Below are positions 29,865-38,974 of a stretch of DNA of 64,000 nucleotides, piece after piece (positions within the stretch are counted from its first letter, which is position 1; each line of letters begins with the position of its first letter). This DNA is from Pseudomonas sp. GM74 (lineage in GTDB: Bacteria; Pseudomonadota; Gammaproteobacteria; Pseudomonadales; Pseudomonadaceae), in the NCBI RefSeq assembly GCF_000282455.1, contig NZ_AKJG01000002.1, positions 1-64,000 on the forward strand, in the 5' to 3' direction. The notes below the pieces were generated by a model, which did not search any database, was not told the origin of the DNA, and worked only from the letters and a program-made list of their open reading frames with translations. A program made the position numbers and the translations under genes.

Positions 29865-30629
29865 ATGAAAAGCACCTCGAACAAATCCGGGCTTGCGGCC
29901 CCGACCCTGGCGCAATCCAACAAGACCGGCATTAACGTCACTTGCGCGGCGCACCTGCTGATCGATGTGGCGCCCTACCCCGCCATGGACGCAGGAGACC
30001 TGATCGAACTGTTCTGGGACAACTGCTACGTGGCCTCCCGCGTGCTGACGGCCAGCGATGTCGGCCGACCGGTGCAGTTGCGGGTGCCTGAGAGTTTTGT
30101 CACCAACGGTACCTCGCGCATTCACTACCGGGTCATGCAGATTGGCCGGGGCCCGGCGGTATCGGCCAGTCAACACGTGCAGATCAAACTCGACTGTCCA
30201 GGCGGCCAGCCCTCGGCGCTGTGCGGCGATGAAAACCAGTGCCTGGCACCGGTGAGCATTCCCGAGGCGATTCGCCGTCAAGGGGTCAATCCAAGCCAGG
30301 TCAAACGCGGTGTTCCCTTGACCATCGAGCCGTACCTGAACATGGCCGTCGACGACGAAATCACCCTGCGCTGGGGCGATGTGCGCATGGATCTGCCACG
30401 GCTCAAGTCCACCGATGTAGGTCAGCCGATCCAGGTGTGGATACCGCCGGCCATCATCCTCGAAGCCGGCGAAGATCTGCGGCTGGAAGTGACGTACTGC
30501 ATTCTCGATCGGGTGGGCAACAACTCCCGTTGGGCACCGGCCCGCACGCTGAAGATCGGTTGCGCCAATCCTTATCTGAAAGTCCCGAAGAAACAGCCCC
30601 TCAAGGCTGCTGAACCCCGTAGACGATAA
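29865..30629 (+). CDS. Unknown protein with two Ig-like internal repeats
   Basis: A 254-residue protein with no signal peptide. Two segments of about 85 residues align with one another. The first runs about 31-115 (LLIDVAPYPAMDAGDLIELF, then ASDVGRPVQLRVPESFV). The second runs about 148-235 (LTIEPYLNMAVDDEITLRWG, then STDVGQPIQVWIPPAII). Each ends in a cysteine after an (I/L)K(L/I) strand. The pattern, alternating hydrophobic strands with a central (S/T)DVG-P turn, suggests Ig-like beta sandwiches. I recall similar repeats in larger Pseudomonas surface-type proteins but cannot name a family. The C-terminus is very basic. ATG 29865 has AAGGAGA upstream; an in-frame ATG at 29787 lacks a ribosome site. 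It lies in AT-rich surroundings between two sulfur operons. Confidence 0.7.
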   Translation: MKSTSNKSGLAAPTLAQSNKTGINVTCAAHLLIDVAPYPAMDAGDLIELFWDNCYVASRVLTASDVGRPVQLRVPESFVTNGTSRIHYRVMQIGRGPAVSASQHVQIKLDCPGGQPSALCGDENQCLAPVSIPEAIRRQGVNPSQVKRGVPLTIEPYLNMAVDDEITLRWGDVRMDLPRLKSTDVGQPIQVWIPPAIILEAGEDLRLEVTYCILDRVGNNSRWAPARTLKIGCANPYLKVPKKQPLKAAEPRRR

Positions 30630-30852
30630 AGAAACGTCTGTGGCGGAATCATCCTTCTATCTATATTCCTAAAAGTTAGTTCATAAATTATTTATACGCG
30701 CTTAGGGTATATACACCGGACCACCGGACATCCTTGATTTCATGCGCTGCCACAAGCGGCGCTTCCATAAGATGTGAGGTAGGTATGGTCCGGAACACAA
30801 TCACCCCAGTGCAGATCGCCAGGGCATTGCGAGCAGCCAAGGAGTGGCACTG

Positions 30853-32085
30853 ATGTCCAGTCTGGCAGATGCAAACGTCCAGAGTGACCTGGACATCGCC
30901 CCGCTGTTGTTGCCCGCAAAAGTCCTGCGCAACGATGCTCAAGCCATCAAGGCCGCCCACGAACTGGCGCAAGTCGCCCGCCTGCAAGCAGCCAAGCGTG
31001 ACCAGTTGCGCAAGCTCCCATGGTCTGAAATCGAACAGTTCACCCGCAGCGGCCTGGGCAGCATTTCCATCCCCCGCGAGTACGGTGGCCCGCAGGTTTC
31101 GTTCGTCACCCTGGCCGAGGTCTTCGCAATCATTTCCGCCGCCGACCCGGCGCTTGGGCAGATCCCGCAAAACCAGTTCGGCATTCTTAACCTGATCCTC
31201 GGCAGCGCCACCGAAGCGCAGAAAAGACAACTGTTCAAAAGCGTCCTGGATGGCTGGCGCATCGGCAATGCGGGGCCGGAACGCGGCACCAAAAACACCC
31301 TGGAACTGAAAGCGCGCATCACCGCTGACGGAGTCCTCAACGGCCAGAAGTTCTATTCCACCGGTGCGCTGTTCGCCCATTGGGTTGCGGTCAAGGCATT
31401 GAACGACGACGGCAAACAAGTGCTGGCGTTCATCCGGCGCGGCACGCCGGGATTGCGCATCGTCGATGACTGGTCCGGGTTTGGTCAGCGCACCACCGCC
31501 AGCGGCACGATTTTGCTCAACAACGTGCAGGTCGATCCCGAGCTGGTGGTGGATAACTGGCGGATCAACGACACGCCGAACATCCAGGGCGCCGTCTCGC
31601 AGCTGATTCAGGCGGCCATCGACGCCGGTATCGCCCGGGGCGCCATCGACGACGCCATCGATTTCGTGAAAACCCGTGCCCGGCCGTGGATCGACGCCAA
31701 GGTCGAGCGGGCCAGCGATGACCTTTACGTGATCGCCGATATCGGCAGGTTGAAAATCGAATTGCACGCTGCCGAAGCGCTGCTGCGCAAGGCCGGGCAA
31801 GTACTCGATGACGTCAGCGCCGCTCCGCTCACTGCCGAGTCTGCCGCCCGCGCCTCGATTGCCGTGGCCGAAGCCAAGGTGCTGACCACCGAGATTTCGT
31901 TGCTGGCCAGCGAAAAGCTGCTCGAACTGGCCGGCAGCCGCGCGACCCTCGCCGAATTCAACCTCGACCGCCACTGGCGCAACGCCCGGGTGCACACACT
32001 GCACGATCCGGTGCGCTGGAAGTATCACGCGATCGGTGCCTATCGCCTCAACGGCACGCTGCCTAATCGCCATTCCTGGATCTGA
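30853..32085 (+). CDS. SfnB-family acyl-CoA dehydrogenase-like flavoprotein (copy 1)
   Basis: A 410-residue protein of the acyl-CoA dehydrogenase superfamily, in the SfnB/DszC/SoxC-like branch associated with sulfur acquisition. Visible are ISIPREYGGPQVSFVTLAEV near residue 70, GRKFYST-like NGQKFYSTGALFAHW, WSGFGQRTTASGTILLNNVQ, and the C-terminal RHWRNARVHTLHDPVRWKYH. Such proteins act as reduced-flavin-dependent monooxygenases or desaturases on sulfones and similar compounds. AAGGAG stands 8 bases before ATG 30853. It is followed after 23 bases by a paralogue with the same motifs, and then a flavin monooxygenase gene. Confidence 0.85.
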   Translation: MSSLADANVQSDLDIAPLLLPAKVLRNDAQAIKAAHELAQVARLQAAKRDQLRKLPWSEIEQFTRSGLGSISIPREYGGPQVSFVTLAEVFAIISAADPALGQIPQNQFGILNLILGSATEAQKRQLFKSVLDGWRIGNAGPERGTKNTLELKARITADGVLNGQKFYSTGALFAHWVAVKALNDDGKQVLAFIRRGTPGLRIVDDWSGFGQRTTASGTILLNNVQVDPELVVDNWRINDTPNIQGAVSQLIQAAIDAGIARGAIDDAIDFVKTRARPWIDAKVERASDDLYVIADIGRLKIELHAAEALLRKAGQVLDDVSAAPLTAESAARASIAVAEAKVLTTEISLLASEKLLELAGSRATLAEFNLDRHWRNARVHTLHDPVRWKYHAIGAYRLNGTLPNRHSWI

Positions 32086-32108
32086 CGACCAGACATCTGG
32101 AGAAACAT

Positions 32109-33302
32109 ATGACAAGTTCTCACCACGTCGCGGTCATCACCAGCGATGAACAAGCCCTGATCGTCGCCAGCGACCTTGCCGAAGACTTCAAACGCGACAG
32201 CGCCACACGCGATCACGAGCGCCGCTTGCCACACCCGGAACTGGAAGTGTTTTCCCGCTCGGGCCTGTGGGGCATCAGCGTGCCAAAGGAATTTGGCGGC
32301 GCCGGTGTTTCCAACGTCACCCTGGCCAAGGTCATCGCCTTGATTGCCCGGGCCGATGGCTCCCTTGGGCAGATCCCGCAGAACCATTTTTATGCCCTCG
32401 AAGTACTGCATGTGAACGGCAGCCACGAGCAGAAGCAACGCCTGTACGCCGAGGTTCTGACCGGCCAGCGCTTCGGCAATGCATTGGCCGAACTCGGCAC
32501 CAAAACCGCCCACGATCGCATCACCAGCCTGACCCGCGACGCCAGCGGCTATCGCATCAATGGTCGCAAGTTCTACGCCACCGGTGCGATCTATGCCCAG
32601 CGCATTCCCACCTCGGTGGTGGATGAAAACGGCGTGCAGCAACTGGCGTTCGTCCCGCGCAACAGCAAGGGCCTCACCGTAATTGACGACTGGAGCGGCT
32701 TCGGCCAGCGCACCACCGGCAGCGGTTCGGTGGTGTTCGAAGATGTCTACGTCGCTGCCGAAGATGTCATCCCCTTTCAAAGCGCCTTCGAACGCCCGAC
32801 CCCGGTCGGCCCGCTGGCGCAGATTCTCCATGCCGCCATCGACACCGGCATCGCCCGCGCCGCGTATGAAGATGCGCTGCACTTCGTGCGCACCAAAACC
32901 CGGCCGTGGATCGACGCCACCCACGAAAAAGCCACGGACGATCCACTGACCCTCAAGAGCTTCGGCCACCTGAGCATTCGCCTGCACGCCGCCGAGGCAC
33001 TGCTGGAGCGGGCCGGTGAATACCTCGACCAGGCCCAGGCCGACGCGAACGCCGAGACCGTCGCGGCCGCGTCGATTGCCGTCGCCGAAGCCCGCGCCCT
33101 GAGCACCGAAATCTCCCTGGTCGCCGGCAGCACGCTGTTCGAACTGGCCGGCAGCCAGGCGACCCTGATCGAACACGGCCTCGACCGCCACTGGCGCAAC
33201 GCCCGGGTGCACACCCTGCACGACCCGGTGCGCTGGAAGTACCACGCCGTCGGCAATTACTACCTAAACGATGAAAACCCGCCACTGCGGGGGACCATCT
33301 GA
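32109..33302 (+). CDS. SfnB-family acyl-CoA dehydrogenase-like flavoprotein (copy 2)
   Basis: A 397-residue paralogue of the preceding protein, sharing ISVPKEFGGAGVSNVTLAKV, the NGRKFYATGAIYAQR segment, WSGFGQRTTGSGSVVFEDVY and an almost identical RHWRNARVHTLHDPVRWKYH end. It keeps the flavin- and substrate-binding framework, with no catalytic glutamate evident in the usual acyl-CoA dehydrogenase position, as expected for monooxygenase-type members. Its stop codon lies directly before the ATG of the DmoA-like gene, so the three genes form one operon. Exact substrate unknown; dialkyl sulfones or sulfonates are plausible. Confidence 0.87.
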   Translation: MTSSHHVAVITSDEQALIVASDLAEDFKRDSATRDHERRLPHPELEVFSRSGLWGISVPKEFGGAGVSNVTLAKVIALIARADGSLGQIPQNHFYALEVLHVNGSHEQKQRLYAEVLTGQRFGNALAELGTKTAHDRITSLTRDASGYRINGRKFYATGAIYAQRIPTSVVDENGVQQLAFVPRNSKGLTVIDDWSGFGQRTTGSGSVVFEDVYVAAEDVIPFQSAFERPTPVGPLAQILHAAIDTGIARAAYEDALHFVRTKTRPWIDATHEKATDDPLTLKSFGHLSIRLHAAEALLERAGEYLDQAQADANAETVAAASIAVAEARALSTEISLVAGSTLFELAGSQATLIEHGLDRHWRNARVHTLHDPVRWKYHAVGNYYLNDENPPLRGTI

Positions 33303-34655
33303 ATGGCCAAGAAGAAGATCCTGCTCAACGCGTTCAACATGAACTGCATCGGGCACATCAACCATGGCTTGTGGACGCACCCGCGCGACACGTCCACCCG
33401 CTACAACACGATCGAATACTGGACCGAACTGGCGCAACTGCTGGAGCGCGGGTTGTTCGACGGCCTGTTCATCGCCGACATCGTCGGGGTCTACGACGTC
33501 TACCAGAACTCGGTGGACGTGCCGCTCAAAGAGTCGATCCAGTTGCCGGTCAACGATCCGCTGCTGCTGGTGTCGGCCATGGCCGCGGTGACGAAAAACC
33601 TCGGTTTCGGCCTGACTGCCAACCTCACCTACGAAGCGCCGTATCTGTTCGCCCGCCGCCTGTCGACGCTGGATCACCTGAGCCGTGGGCGAGTCGGCTG
33701 GAACATCGTCACCGGCTATCTCGACAGCGCCGCCAAGGCCATGGGCCTGAGCGAACAGGTCGAGCATGACCGTCGTTATGACCAGGCCGACGAGTACCTG
33801 GAGGTGCTCTACAAACTCCTGGAAGGCAGTTGGGAAAACGGCGCTGTGCTCAACGATCCACGGCAGCGGATCTACGCGCAACCGGACAAAGTGCACAAGG
33901 TCGAGCACAAGGGCGAGTTCTATCAGGTCGAGGGTTATCACCTGTGCGAACCCTCGCCCCAGCGCACACCGGTGCTGTTCCAGGCCGGCAGTTCGGATCG
34001 CGGCTTGTTGTTCGCCGGGCGACATGCCGAGTGCGTGTTCATCAGTGGCCAGAACAAACCATCGACCAGGGCCCAGGTGGACAAGGTGCGCGCCAGCGCC
34101 GTCGAAGCCGGGCGCAATCCCGAGGACATCAAGGTGTTCATGGGCCTGAACGTGATCGTCGGCGCCACCGAAGAGCTGGCCTGGGCCAAGCACGCCGAGT
34201 ACCTGAGCTACGCCAGTGCCGAGGCCGGCGTGGCGCACTTTTCGGCGTCCACCGGGATCGATTTTTCCCAATATGAAATCGACGAGCCGATCCAGTACGT
34301 GAAGAGCAACGCGATCCAGTCCGCCACCAAGCACCTGCAAAACAACGACTGGACCCGACGCAAACTGCTGGAGCAACACGCCCTCGGCGGGCGTTACATC
34401 ACCGTGGTCGGCTCACCGCAACAAGTGGCGGATGAACTGGAATCCTGGATCGCCGAAACCGGGCTGGATGGCTTCAACCTGACCCGCATCGTCACGCCGG
34501 AAAGCTATGAGGATTTCATCGAACTGGTGATCCCCGAGTTGCAACGGCGGGGGTCGTACAAGACCGCTTATGACAGCGGGACCTTGCGTCAAAAGCTGTT
34601 TCGCGAAGGGGCGTTTTTGCCTGAGCAACATACCGGCTCGGCTTACCGCCGCTAA
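33303..34655 (+). CDS. DmoA-like LLM-class flavin monooxygenase
   Basis: A 450-residue FMNH2-dependent monooxygenase of the NtaA/SnaA/DszA/SoxA family. The N-terminal LLNAFNMNCIGHINHGLWTH, RYNTIEYWTELAQLLERGLFD, GLFIADIVGVYDVY and LSTLDHLSRGRVGWNIVTGY match dimethyl-sulfide monooxygenase DmoA and related sulfur-compound monooxygenases as I remember them. HLCEPSPQRTPVLFQAGSSD is the conserved mid-protein strand. The gene follows two SfnB-like genes with no gap and precedes metQNI, so the operon likely takes up and oxidises an organosulfur compound, releasing sulfite. No flavin reductase is encoded in the block. Confidence 0.85.
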   Translation: MAKKKILLNAFNMNCIGHINHGLWTHPRDTSTRYNTIEYWTELAQLLERGLFDGLFIADIVGVYDVYQNSVDVPLKESIQLPVNDPLLLVSAMAAVTKNLGFGLTANLTYEAPYLFARRLSTLDHLSRGRVGWNIVTGYLDSAAKAMGLSEQVEHDRRYDQADEYLEVLYKLLEGSWENGAVLNDPRQRIYAQPDKVHKVEHKGEFYQVEGYHLCEPSPQRTPVLFQAGSSDRGLLFAGRHAECVFISGQNKPSTRAQVDKVRASAVEAGRNPEDIKVFMGLNVIVGATEELAWAKHAEYLSYASAEAGVAHFSASTGIDFSQYEIDEPIQYVKSNAIQSATKHLQNNDWTRRKLLEQHALGGRYITVVGSPQQVADELESWIAETGLDGFNLTRIVTPESYEDFIELVIPELQRRGSYKTAYDSGTLRQKLFREGAFLPEQHTGSAYRR

Positions 34656-34659
34656 AAGC

Positions 34660-34724
34660 TTCGCGAGCAAGCCCGCTCCCACAGGGGAATGCATTCCAGA
34701 TGTGGGAGCGGGCTTGCTCGCGAA
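34660..34724. repeat. REPIN before metQ
   Basis: Two inverted GCGGGCTTGCTCGCGAA-type arms separated by a ~17-base spacer. They lie between the monooxygenase gene and metQ and may separate expression of the two operon halves. Confidence 0.9.
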
Positions 34725-34774
34725 GAGGCCCCACCAGACACCAAAAATTCAATGCACTGACTGGATAACCCATC

Positions 34775-35584
34775 ATGAAAAAGCACTACCTCTCTCACCC
34801 AGTCAAAGCACTGGCCCTGGCCCTCGGCCTGTTCAGCTCTGCGGTTTTCGCCGCCGACGCGCCGCTGAAAATCGGCACCACCGCTGCCTTCGCCATTCCC
34901 CTTGAAGCGGCCGTCGAAGAGGCCTCCAAACAAGGCCTGAAAGTCGAGCTGGTGGAGTTCACCGACTGGATCGCGCCGAACGTCAGCCTCGCCGCCGGCG
35001 ACATCGACGTGAACTACTTCCAGCACATCCCCTTCCTGGAAAACGCCAAGGCCGCCTCGGGTTTCGACCTGGTGCCGTTCGCGCCGGGGATCATCAACAA
35101 CGTCGGCCTCTACTCGAAGAAATACAAAAGCTTCGACGAACTGCCGCAAGGCGCCAGCGTGGCCATCGCCAACGACCCGATCAACAGCGGTCGAGGCTTG
35201 CAACTGCTGGCCAAGGCCGGACTGATCACCCTCAAGCCCGGCGTCGGCTACAAGGCCACCGAAGAAGACATCATCGCCAACCCGAAGCACATCAAGATCC
35301 TCCAGGTCGAAGCCGTGCAACTGGTACGCGCCTATGACGATGCCGATCTGGTGCAGGGCTACCCGGCCTACATTCGCTTGTCGAAAACCTTCGATGCGGG
35401 CTCAGCGCTGCTGTTCGACGGCCTCGATCACAAGGAGTACGTGATTCAGTTCGTGATCCAGCCCAAGAGTAAAACCGACCCGCGCCTGATCAAGTTCGTC
35501 GACATCTATCAGCACTCACCGGCTGTGCGCGCCGCGCTGGATAAGGCTCACGGCAAGCTCTATCAAGCCGGCTGGGAAAGCTGA
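34775..35584 (+). CDS. metQ: MetQ/NlpA-family substrate-binding protein (sfn-linked)
   Basis: A 269-residue periplasmic binding protein with an ordinary signal peptide ([18 protein letters not shown]), with no lipobox cysteine. The NlpA pattern is clear: [55 protein letters not shown] and [14 protein letters not shown]. It works with the MetN and MetI proteins encoded next (2-base gap). Its neighbours suggest that its ligand is an organosulfur compound other than, or in addition to, methionine. Confidence 0.88.
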   Translation: MKKHYLSHPVKALALALGLFSSAVFAADAPLKIGTTAAFAIPLEAAVEEASKQGLKVELVEFTDWIAPNVSLAAGDIDVNYFQHIPFLENAKAASGFDLVPFAPGIINNVGLYSKKYKSFDELPQGASVAIANDPINSGRGLQLLAKAGLITLKPGVGYKATEEDIIANPKHIKILQVEAVQLVRAYDDADLVQGYPAYIRLSKTFDAGSALLFDGLDHKEYVIQFVIQPKSKTDPRLIKFVDIYQHSPAVRAALDKAHGKLYQAGWES

Positions 35585-35586
35585 AC

Positions 35587-36708
35587 ATGACCGCCGCCAT
35601 CCAACGGCGACTGGAGCTTCCAGAGCCTCAACGCGCTGAACAAACCGAGCTGCATCCCGAGCTCAATCGTGCTCATGTGCGCTTCATCAACCTGGGTAAA
35701 ACCTACAACGGCCAGCAAGGTCCGGTGGCCGCGTTGCACGGCATCGACCTGGCGATCCAGCGCGGCGAAGTGTTCGGCATCATCGGTCGCAGCGGCGCCG
35801 GCAAGTCGTCGTTGATCCGCACCATCAATCGCCTGGAACAGCCGAGCAGTGGTCGTGTACTGATCGATCAAGTGGACATCGGCGAGTTCGACGAAGACCG
35901 CCTGGTGGCGCTGCGTCGGCGCATCGGCATGATCTTCCAGCACTTCAACCTGATGTCGGCCAAGACCGTTTGGCAGAACGTCGAGCTACCGCTGAAAGTC
36001 GCCGGCGTGCCCAAGGAACAACGGGAGCAGAAGGTCCGTGAACTGCTGGAACTGGTGGGCTTGCAGGCCAAGCACAAGGCTTACCCGGCGCAGTTGTCCG
36101 GCGGGCAGAAACAGCGCGTGGGCATCGCCCGGGCGCTGGTGCATGACCCGGAAATTCTGCTGTGCGACGAAGCCACCTCGGCGCTCGACCCAGAAACCAC
36201 GCAATCGATCCTCGGCCTGCTGCGCGAAATCAATCAGCGCCTGGGCCTGACCATTGTGCTGATCACCCACGAGATGGCGGTGATTCGTGAGATCTGTGAT
36301 CGCGTGGTCGTGCTCGAACACGGGCGCATCGCCGAGCAAGGGCCGGTGTGGGAAGTGTTCGGCAATCCGCAACATGAGGTCAGCAAGACATTGCTGGCGC
36401 CGTTGCAACACGCATTGCCCAAAGAGCTGCAGAGCCGTTTGCAGGCGCAGCCAAAATCCTTGGCCGATGCCGTGGTCCTGCGCCTGCAGTTCACCGGCAG
36501 CCAACGCGACGAACCGGATCTGGCGGCACTGTTCAGCGCCCTCGGAGGCCGTGTGCGATTGCTGCAAGGCGGCGTGGAACGAATTCAGGGCCATGCCCTC
36601 GGGCAACTGCTGCTGGCAGTGACCGGCTCGACTCTCGGTGCCGAGCAATTGCGTCAACGCGCCGGCCAATGGGCGCAACAGGTGGAGGTGCTGGGCTATG
36701 TGGTTTGA
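35587..36708 (+). CDS. metN: MetN-type ABC ATPase
   Basis: A 373-residue methionine-type ABC ATPase. An extra ~30-residue N-terminal segment precedes the nucleotide-binding domain: Walker [22 protein letters not shown]-loop [17 protein letters not shown], signature [15 protein letters not shown], Walker [16 protein letters not shown] and LITHEMAVI. The last ~100 residues form a NIL-type domain ([20 protein letters not shown], then [16 protein letters not shown]), the allosteric ligand-sensing module of MetN. It overlaps metI by 11 bases. Confidence 0.92.
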   Translation: MTAAIQRRLELPEPQRAEQTELHPELNRAHVRFINLGKTYNGQQGPVAALHGIDLAIQRGEVFGIIGRSGAGKSSLIRTINRLEQPSSGRVLIDQVDIGEFDEDRLVALRRRIGMIFQHFNLMSAKTVWQNVELPLKVAGVPKEQREQKVRELLELVGLQAKHKAYPAQLSGGQKQRVGIARALVHDPEILLCDEATSALDPETTQSILGLLREINQRLGLTIVLITHEMAVIREICDRVVVLEHGRIAEQGPVWEVFGNPQHEVSKTLLAPLQHALPKELQSRLQAQPKSLADAVVLRLQFTGSQRDEPDLAALFSALGGRVRLLQGGVERIQGHALGQLLLAVTGSTLGAEQLRQRAGQWAQQVEVLGYVV

Positions 36709-37342
36709 TCGCTTGCTGCAGGGTTTCATCGACACGTTCCTGATGGTCGGCGTGTCGTCGTTGATCGCGCTGTTGGCGGGCATCCCGCTGGCGGTGATCC
36801 TGGTCACCAGCTCCAAGGGCGGCATCTACCAAGCCCCGGCGTTGAACCGCGCACTGGGCGCGTTCGTGAATTTGTTCCGCTCGATTCCGTTTCTGATTTT
36901 GATGGTGGCGCTGATTCCGTTCACCCGGCTCATCGTCGGCACCACCTACGGCGTGTGGGCGGCCGTGGTGCCGCTGACCATCGCGGCCACGCCGTTCTTT
37001 GCACGCATTGCCGAAGTCAGCTTGCGCGAGGTCGATCATGGATTGATCGAAGCGGCGCAAGCCATGGGCTGCCGGCGCTGGCACATCGTTTGGCATGTGT
37101 TGTTGCCTGAGGCGCTGCCGGGGATTGTGGGCGGGTTCACCATCACCTTGGTCACCATGATCAATTCGTCGGCCATGGCCGGAGCGATTGGCGCCGGTGG
37201 ACTGGGGGACATTGCCTATCGGTATGGGTATCAGCGCTTTGATAGCCAGATCATGTTGACGGTGATTGTGTTGCTGGTGGCGGTGGTGGCTGTGATTCAG
37301 TTGGGTGGTGACCGGTTGGCGCGGGGGTTGAACAAACGGTAA
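36698..37342 (+). CDS. metI: MetI-type ABC permease
   Basis: A 214-residue permease with five membrane segments. It contains [20 protein letters not shown], the coupling [20 protein letters not shown] and [21 protein letters not shown], all characteristic of MetI. The ATG at 36698 follows GGTGGAGGTG, a strong ribosome site inside metN. The next gene-free stretch contains the second structured leader RNA. Confidence 0.92.
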   Translation: MWFDRLLQGFIDTFLMVGVSSLIALLAGIPLAVILVTSSKGGIYQAPALNRALGAFVNLFRSIPFLILMVALIPFTRLIVGTTYGVWAAVVPLTIAATPFFARIAEVSLREVDHGLIEAAQAMGCRRWHIVWHVLLPEALPGIVGGFTITLVTMINSSAMAGAIGAGGLGDIAYRYGYQRFDSQIMLTVIVLLVAVVAVIQLGGDRLARGLNKR

Positions 37343-37459
37343 GTGAAGATCCCGGCGATATTTCGCACAGGAAAATCAGCGATTCCGAACGCCCGTTCCC
37401 TTTCCTTTGCAGGACGTTTCCTAGATCATTTCGCTCGCTTGCGCCTGCCAAATCCGGTG

Positions 37460-37704
37460 TTTAGTCTCGGTCCGTCACTGCTCATCAGTGATCGGGTTTA
37501 GTAGCCCGGAACAATAGGCGCATAGCGATTCCATGCTTATGTCCGGCAAATTTTGCCGCATGCAGAATATGGTGGCTGTGCGTGGGGCACCTTCGGGTGC
37601 ACCGGTTTTCCTATTGACCGGCCTACTAACCTGCGTACAGCCGCCACCCAATCGTTTAGTGGGCGATAAGTGATGGCTCCCATGCAGCAATAGGAGCAAC
37701 ACCC
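37460..37704 (+). ncRNA. Structured pseudoknotted leader RNA, copy B
   Basis: This has the same architecture as the RNA at 256-507. H1 is 37475-37480/37486-37491, H2 37493-37496/37505-37508, and H3 37544-37550/37552-37558. P4, at 37571-37582/37634-37645, encloses P5 37587-37591/37596-37600 with a C(UUCG)G loop and P6 37602-37606/37617-37621. P7 is 37651-37654/37664-37667. The strand 37512-37518 (CAATAGG) is complementary to the P6 loop at 37610-37616 (CCTATTG). Linker CTACTAA (37623-37629) is complementary to the H2 loop 37498-37504, and 37622-37629 pairs with the P7 loop 37656-37663 over 8 bases with one wobble. ATATGGTGGCTGTG (37567-37580) is identical in copy A. A strong AGGAG precedes the downstream ATG. 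A TTTAGT at 37460 aligns with TATAGT of copy A. Confidence 0.8.
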
Positions 37705-38061
37705 ATGAAAAAATCCGTTCCCGATCCACCTCCCGAAAATCCCGCCAACGAAACCGTCACCGACGATTCACTCAGGGATCGTTCCGCGCTGTACCGCGCC
37801 ATTGATTTCTATCTCACCGGCAAGCAACCCGCACCAACCGATGAGATGCGCTTCTACAACGTCAGCAAAGACGTGAGTTTTGAAGACACCCAACTCTATG
37901 TTGCCGACCTGCTGCGCTGTGCTTCGGTCACGGCGTATCAGTGTGGCGATCAACTCAAGGGCGCCGACCGTGCAATGGTGTACTCGATCTGGCATTTGCT
38001 GGAGATTGCCAAGGCGATGGTGGATCACTCCATTGAGTGTTTGGGGATGAAAAAGGGCTAA
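37705..38061 (+). CDS. Small helical protein behind structured leader (DUF6124/DUF3077-like)
   Basis: A 118-residue soluble protein. The first ~25 residues are proline- and asparagine-rich (KKSVPDPPPENPAN), a start I associate with Pseudomonas DUF6124/DUF3077 proteins (family assignment from memory). A short helix (SALYRAIDFYL), then a basic TGKQPAPT linker, lead into a helical hairpin (TQLYVADLLRCASVTAYQCG and MVYSIWHLLEIAKAMVDHSI). AGGAG at 37692-37696 is 8 bases before the ATG. It is preceded by the second copy of the structured leader, as is the protein at 508-807. No enzymatic motif is present; function unknown. Confidence 0.75.
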   Translation: MKKSVPDPPPENPANETVTDDSLRDRSALYRAIDFYLTGKQPAPTDEMRFYNVSKDVSFEDTQLYVADLLRCASVTAYQCGDQLKGADRAMVYSIWHLLEIAKAMVDHSIECLGMKKG

Positions 38062-38097
38062 GTCTGACTTTAATCATCGGTTGTCAGTGCCACCGCC

Positions 38098-38162
38098 ATC
38101 GCGAGCAAGCTCGCTCCCACAGTTGACCGTGGATATCTGTGGGAGCGAGCTTGCTCGCGATG
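38098..38162. repeat. REPIN after the small protein gene
   Basis: Inverted GCGAGCTTGCTCGCGA-type arms with an ~18-base spacer, in the 168-base gap before the methyltransferase gene. Confidence 0.9.
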
Positions 38163-38229
38163 GGCTGCGCAGCAGCCCCCGACGCCATGGCGTATATTCG
38201 GTGAATCCAAATTGCCTGCGCAGCCGACC

Positions 38230-38856
38230 ATGAAGCAAACACCCGACGACCTCGAACAGATCACCGCCACCACCCTGGGCCATTACAACGCAGTGGCCGA
38301 AGACTTCCGTGAAGGCACCCGCGATCACGACGTCAGCCAGAACATTGATGCCCTGTTGCGGCATATTCAGGGCGATGCGCCTTTCGACATTCTCGATTTC
38401 GGCTGCGGGCCGGGGCGTGATTTGCAGGCGTTCACCCGTATGGGCCACAAGGCTGTCGGCCTCGACGGTTCGGAAAAATTCGCGCAGATGGCCCGCGAGG
38501 ACAGCGGGTGCGAGGTGTGGCAGCAGGACTTCCTGAAGCTTGATCTGCCGGCCGAGCGTTTCGACGGGATTTTTGCCAACGCGGTGCTGTTTCATGTTCC
38601 GCGTCAGGAATTACCGCGGGTGTTGAAGCAGTTGTGGGGGGCGCTGAAACCGGGTGGAGTGTTGTTCAGTTCCAATCCTCGTGGCGAGAATCAGGAAGGC
38701 TGGAACGGGCCGCGTTATGGGTCGTATCACGACCTGGCGGCCTGGCAGCATTTGTTGATCGAGGCGGGGTTTGTGGAGCTGGAGCATTACTACCGGCCGG
38801 CCGGGCTGCCGCGGGAGCAACAGCCTTGGTTGGCGAGTGTGTGGCGTAAGGTGTAA
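38230..38856 (+). CDS. Class I SAM-dependent methyltransferase
   Basis: A 208-residue methyltransferase. The SAM-binding motif I is ILDFGCGPGRDLQAFTRMGH at about residues 54-73, motif II VGLDGSEKFAQMAR, and the motif IV region ERFDGIFANAVLFHVPRQEL. The helix LKQLWGALKPGGVLFSSNPR is motif V/VI-like. Overall it resembles small UbiE/Tam-like methyltransferases of unknown substrate. The ATG at 38230 is preferred to a TTG at 38212. It is flanked by REPINs and appears monocistronic. Confidence 0.85.
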   Translation: MKQTPDDLEQITATTLGHYNAVAEDFREGTRDHDVSQNIDALLRHIQGDAPFDILDFGCGPGRDLQAFTRMGHKAVGLDGSEKFAQMAREDSGCEVWQQDFLKLDLPAERFDGIFANAVLFHVPRQELPRVLKQLWGALKPGGVLFSSNPRGENQEGWNGPRYGSYHDLAAWQHLLIEAGFVELEHYYRPAGLPREQQPWLASVWRKV

Positions 38857-38889
38857 TGCCGACAAATTTGCAGCGTTTGTTCTGACGCC

Positions 38890-38953
38890 TTCGCGGGCAA
38901 GCCCGCTCCCACAGGAGTACGCGGTCAACTGTGGGAGCGGGCTTGCCCGCGAA
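38890..38953. repeat. REPIN between methyltransferase and triC
   Basis: Inverted GCGGGCTTGCCCGCGAA-type arms with a ~16-base spacer, lying between two convergent genes. Confidence 0.9.
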
Positions 38954-38974
38954 TAGAGCGCGCAACGCTCGCTT

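Noticed and set aside
30700..30852. Sigma-54 (-24/-12) promoter before the sfnB operon
   Set aside because: No TGGCAC-N5-TTGC with correct spacing was found on inspection. The SfnR-like protein makes such a site attractive, but the sequence does not support one.
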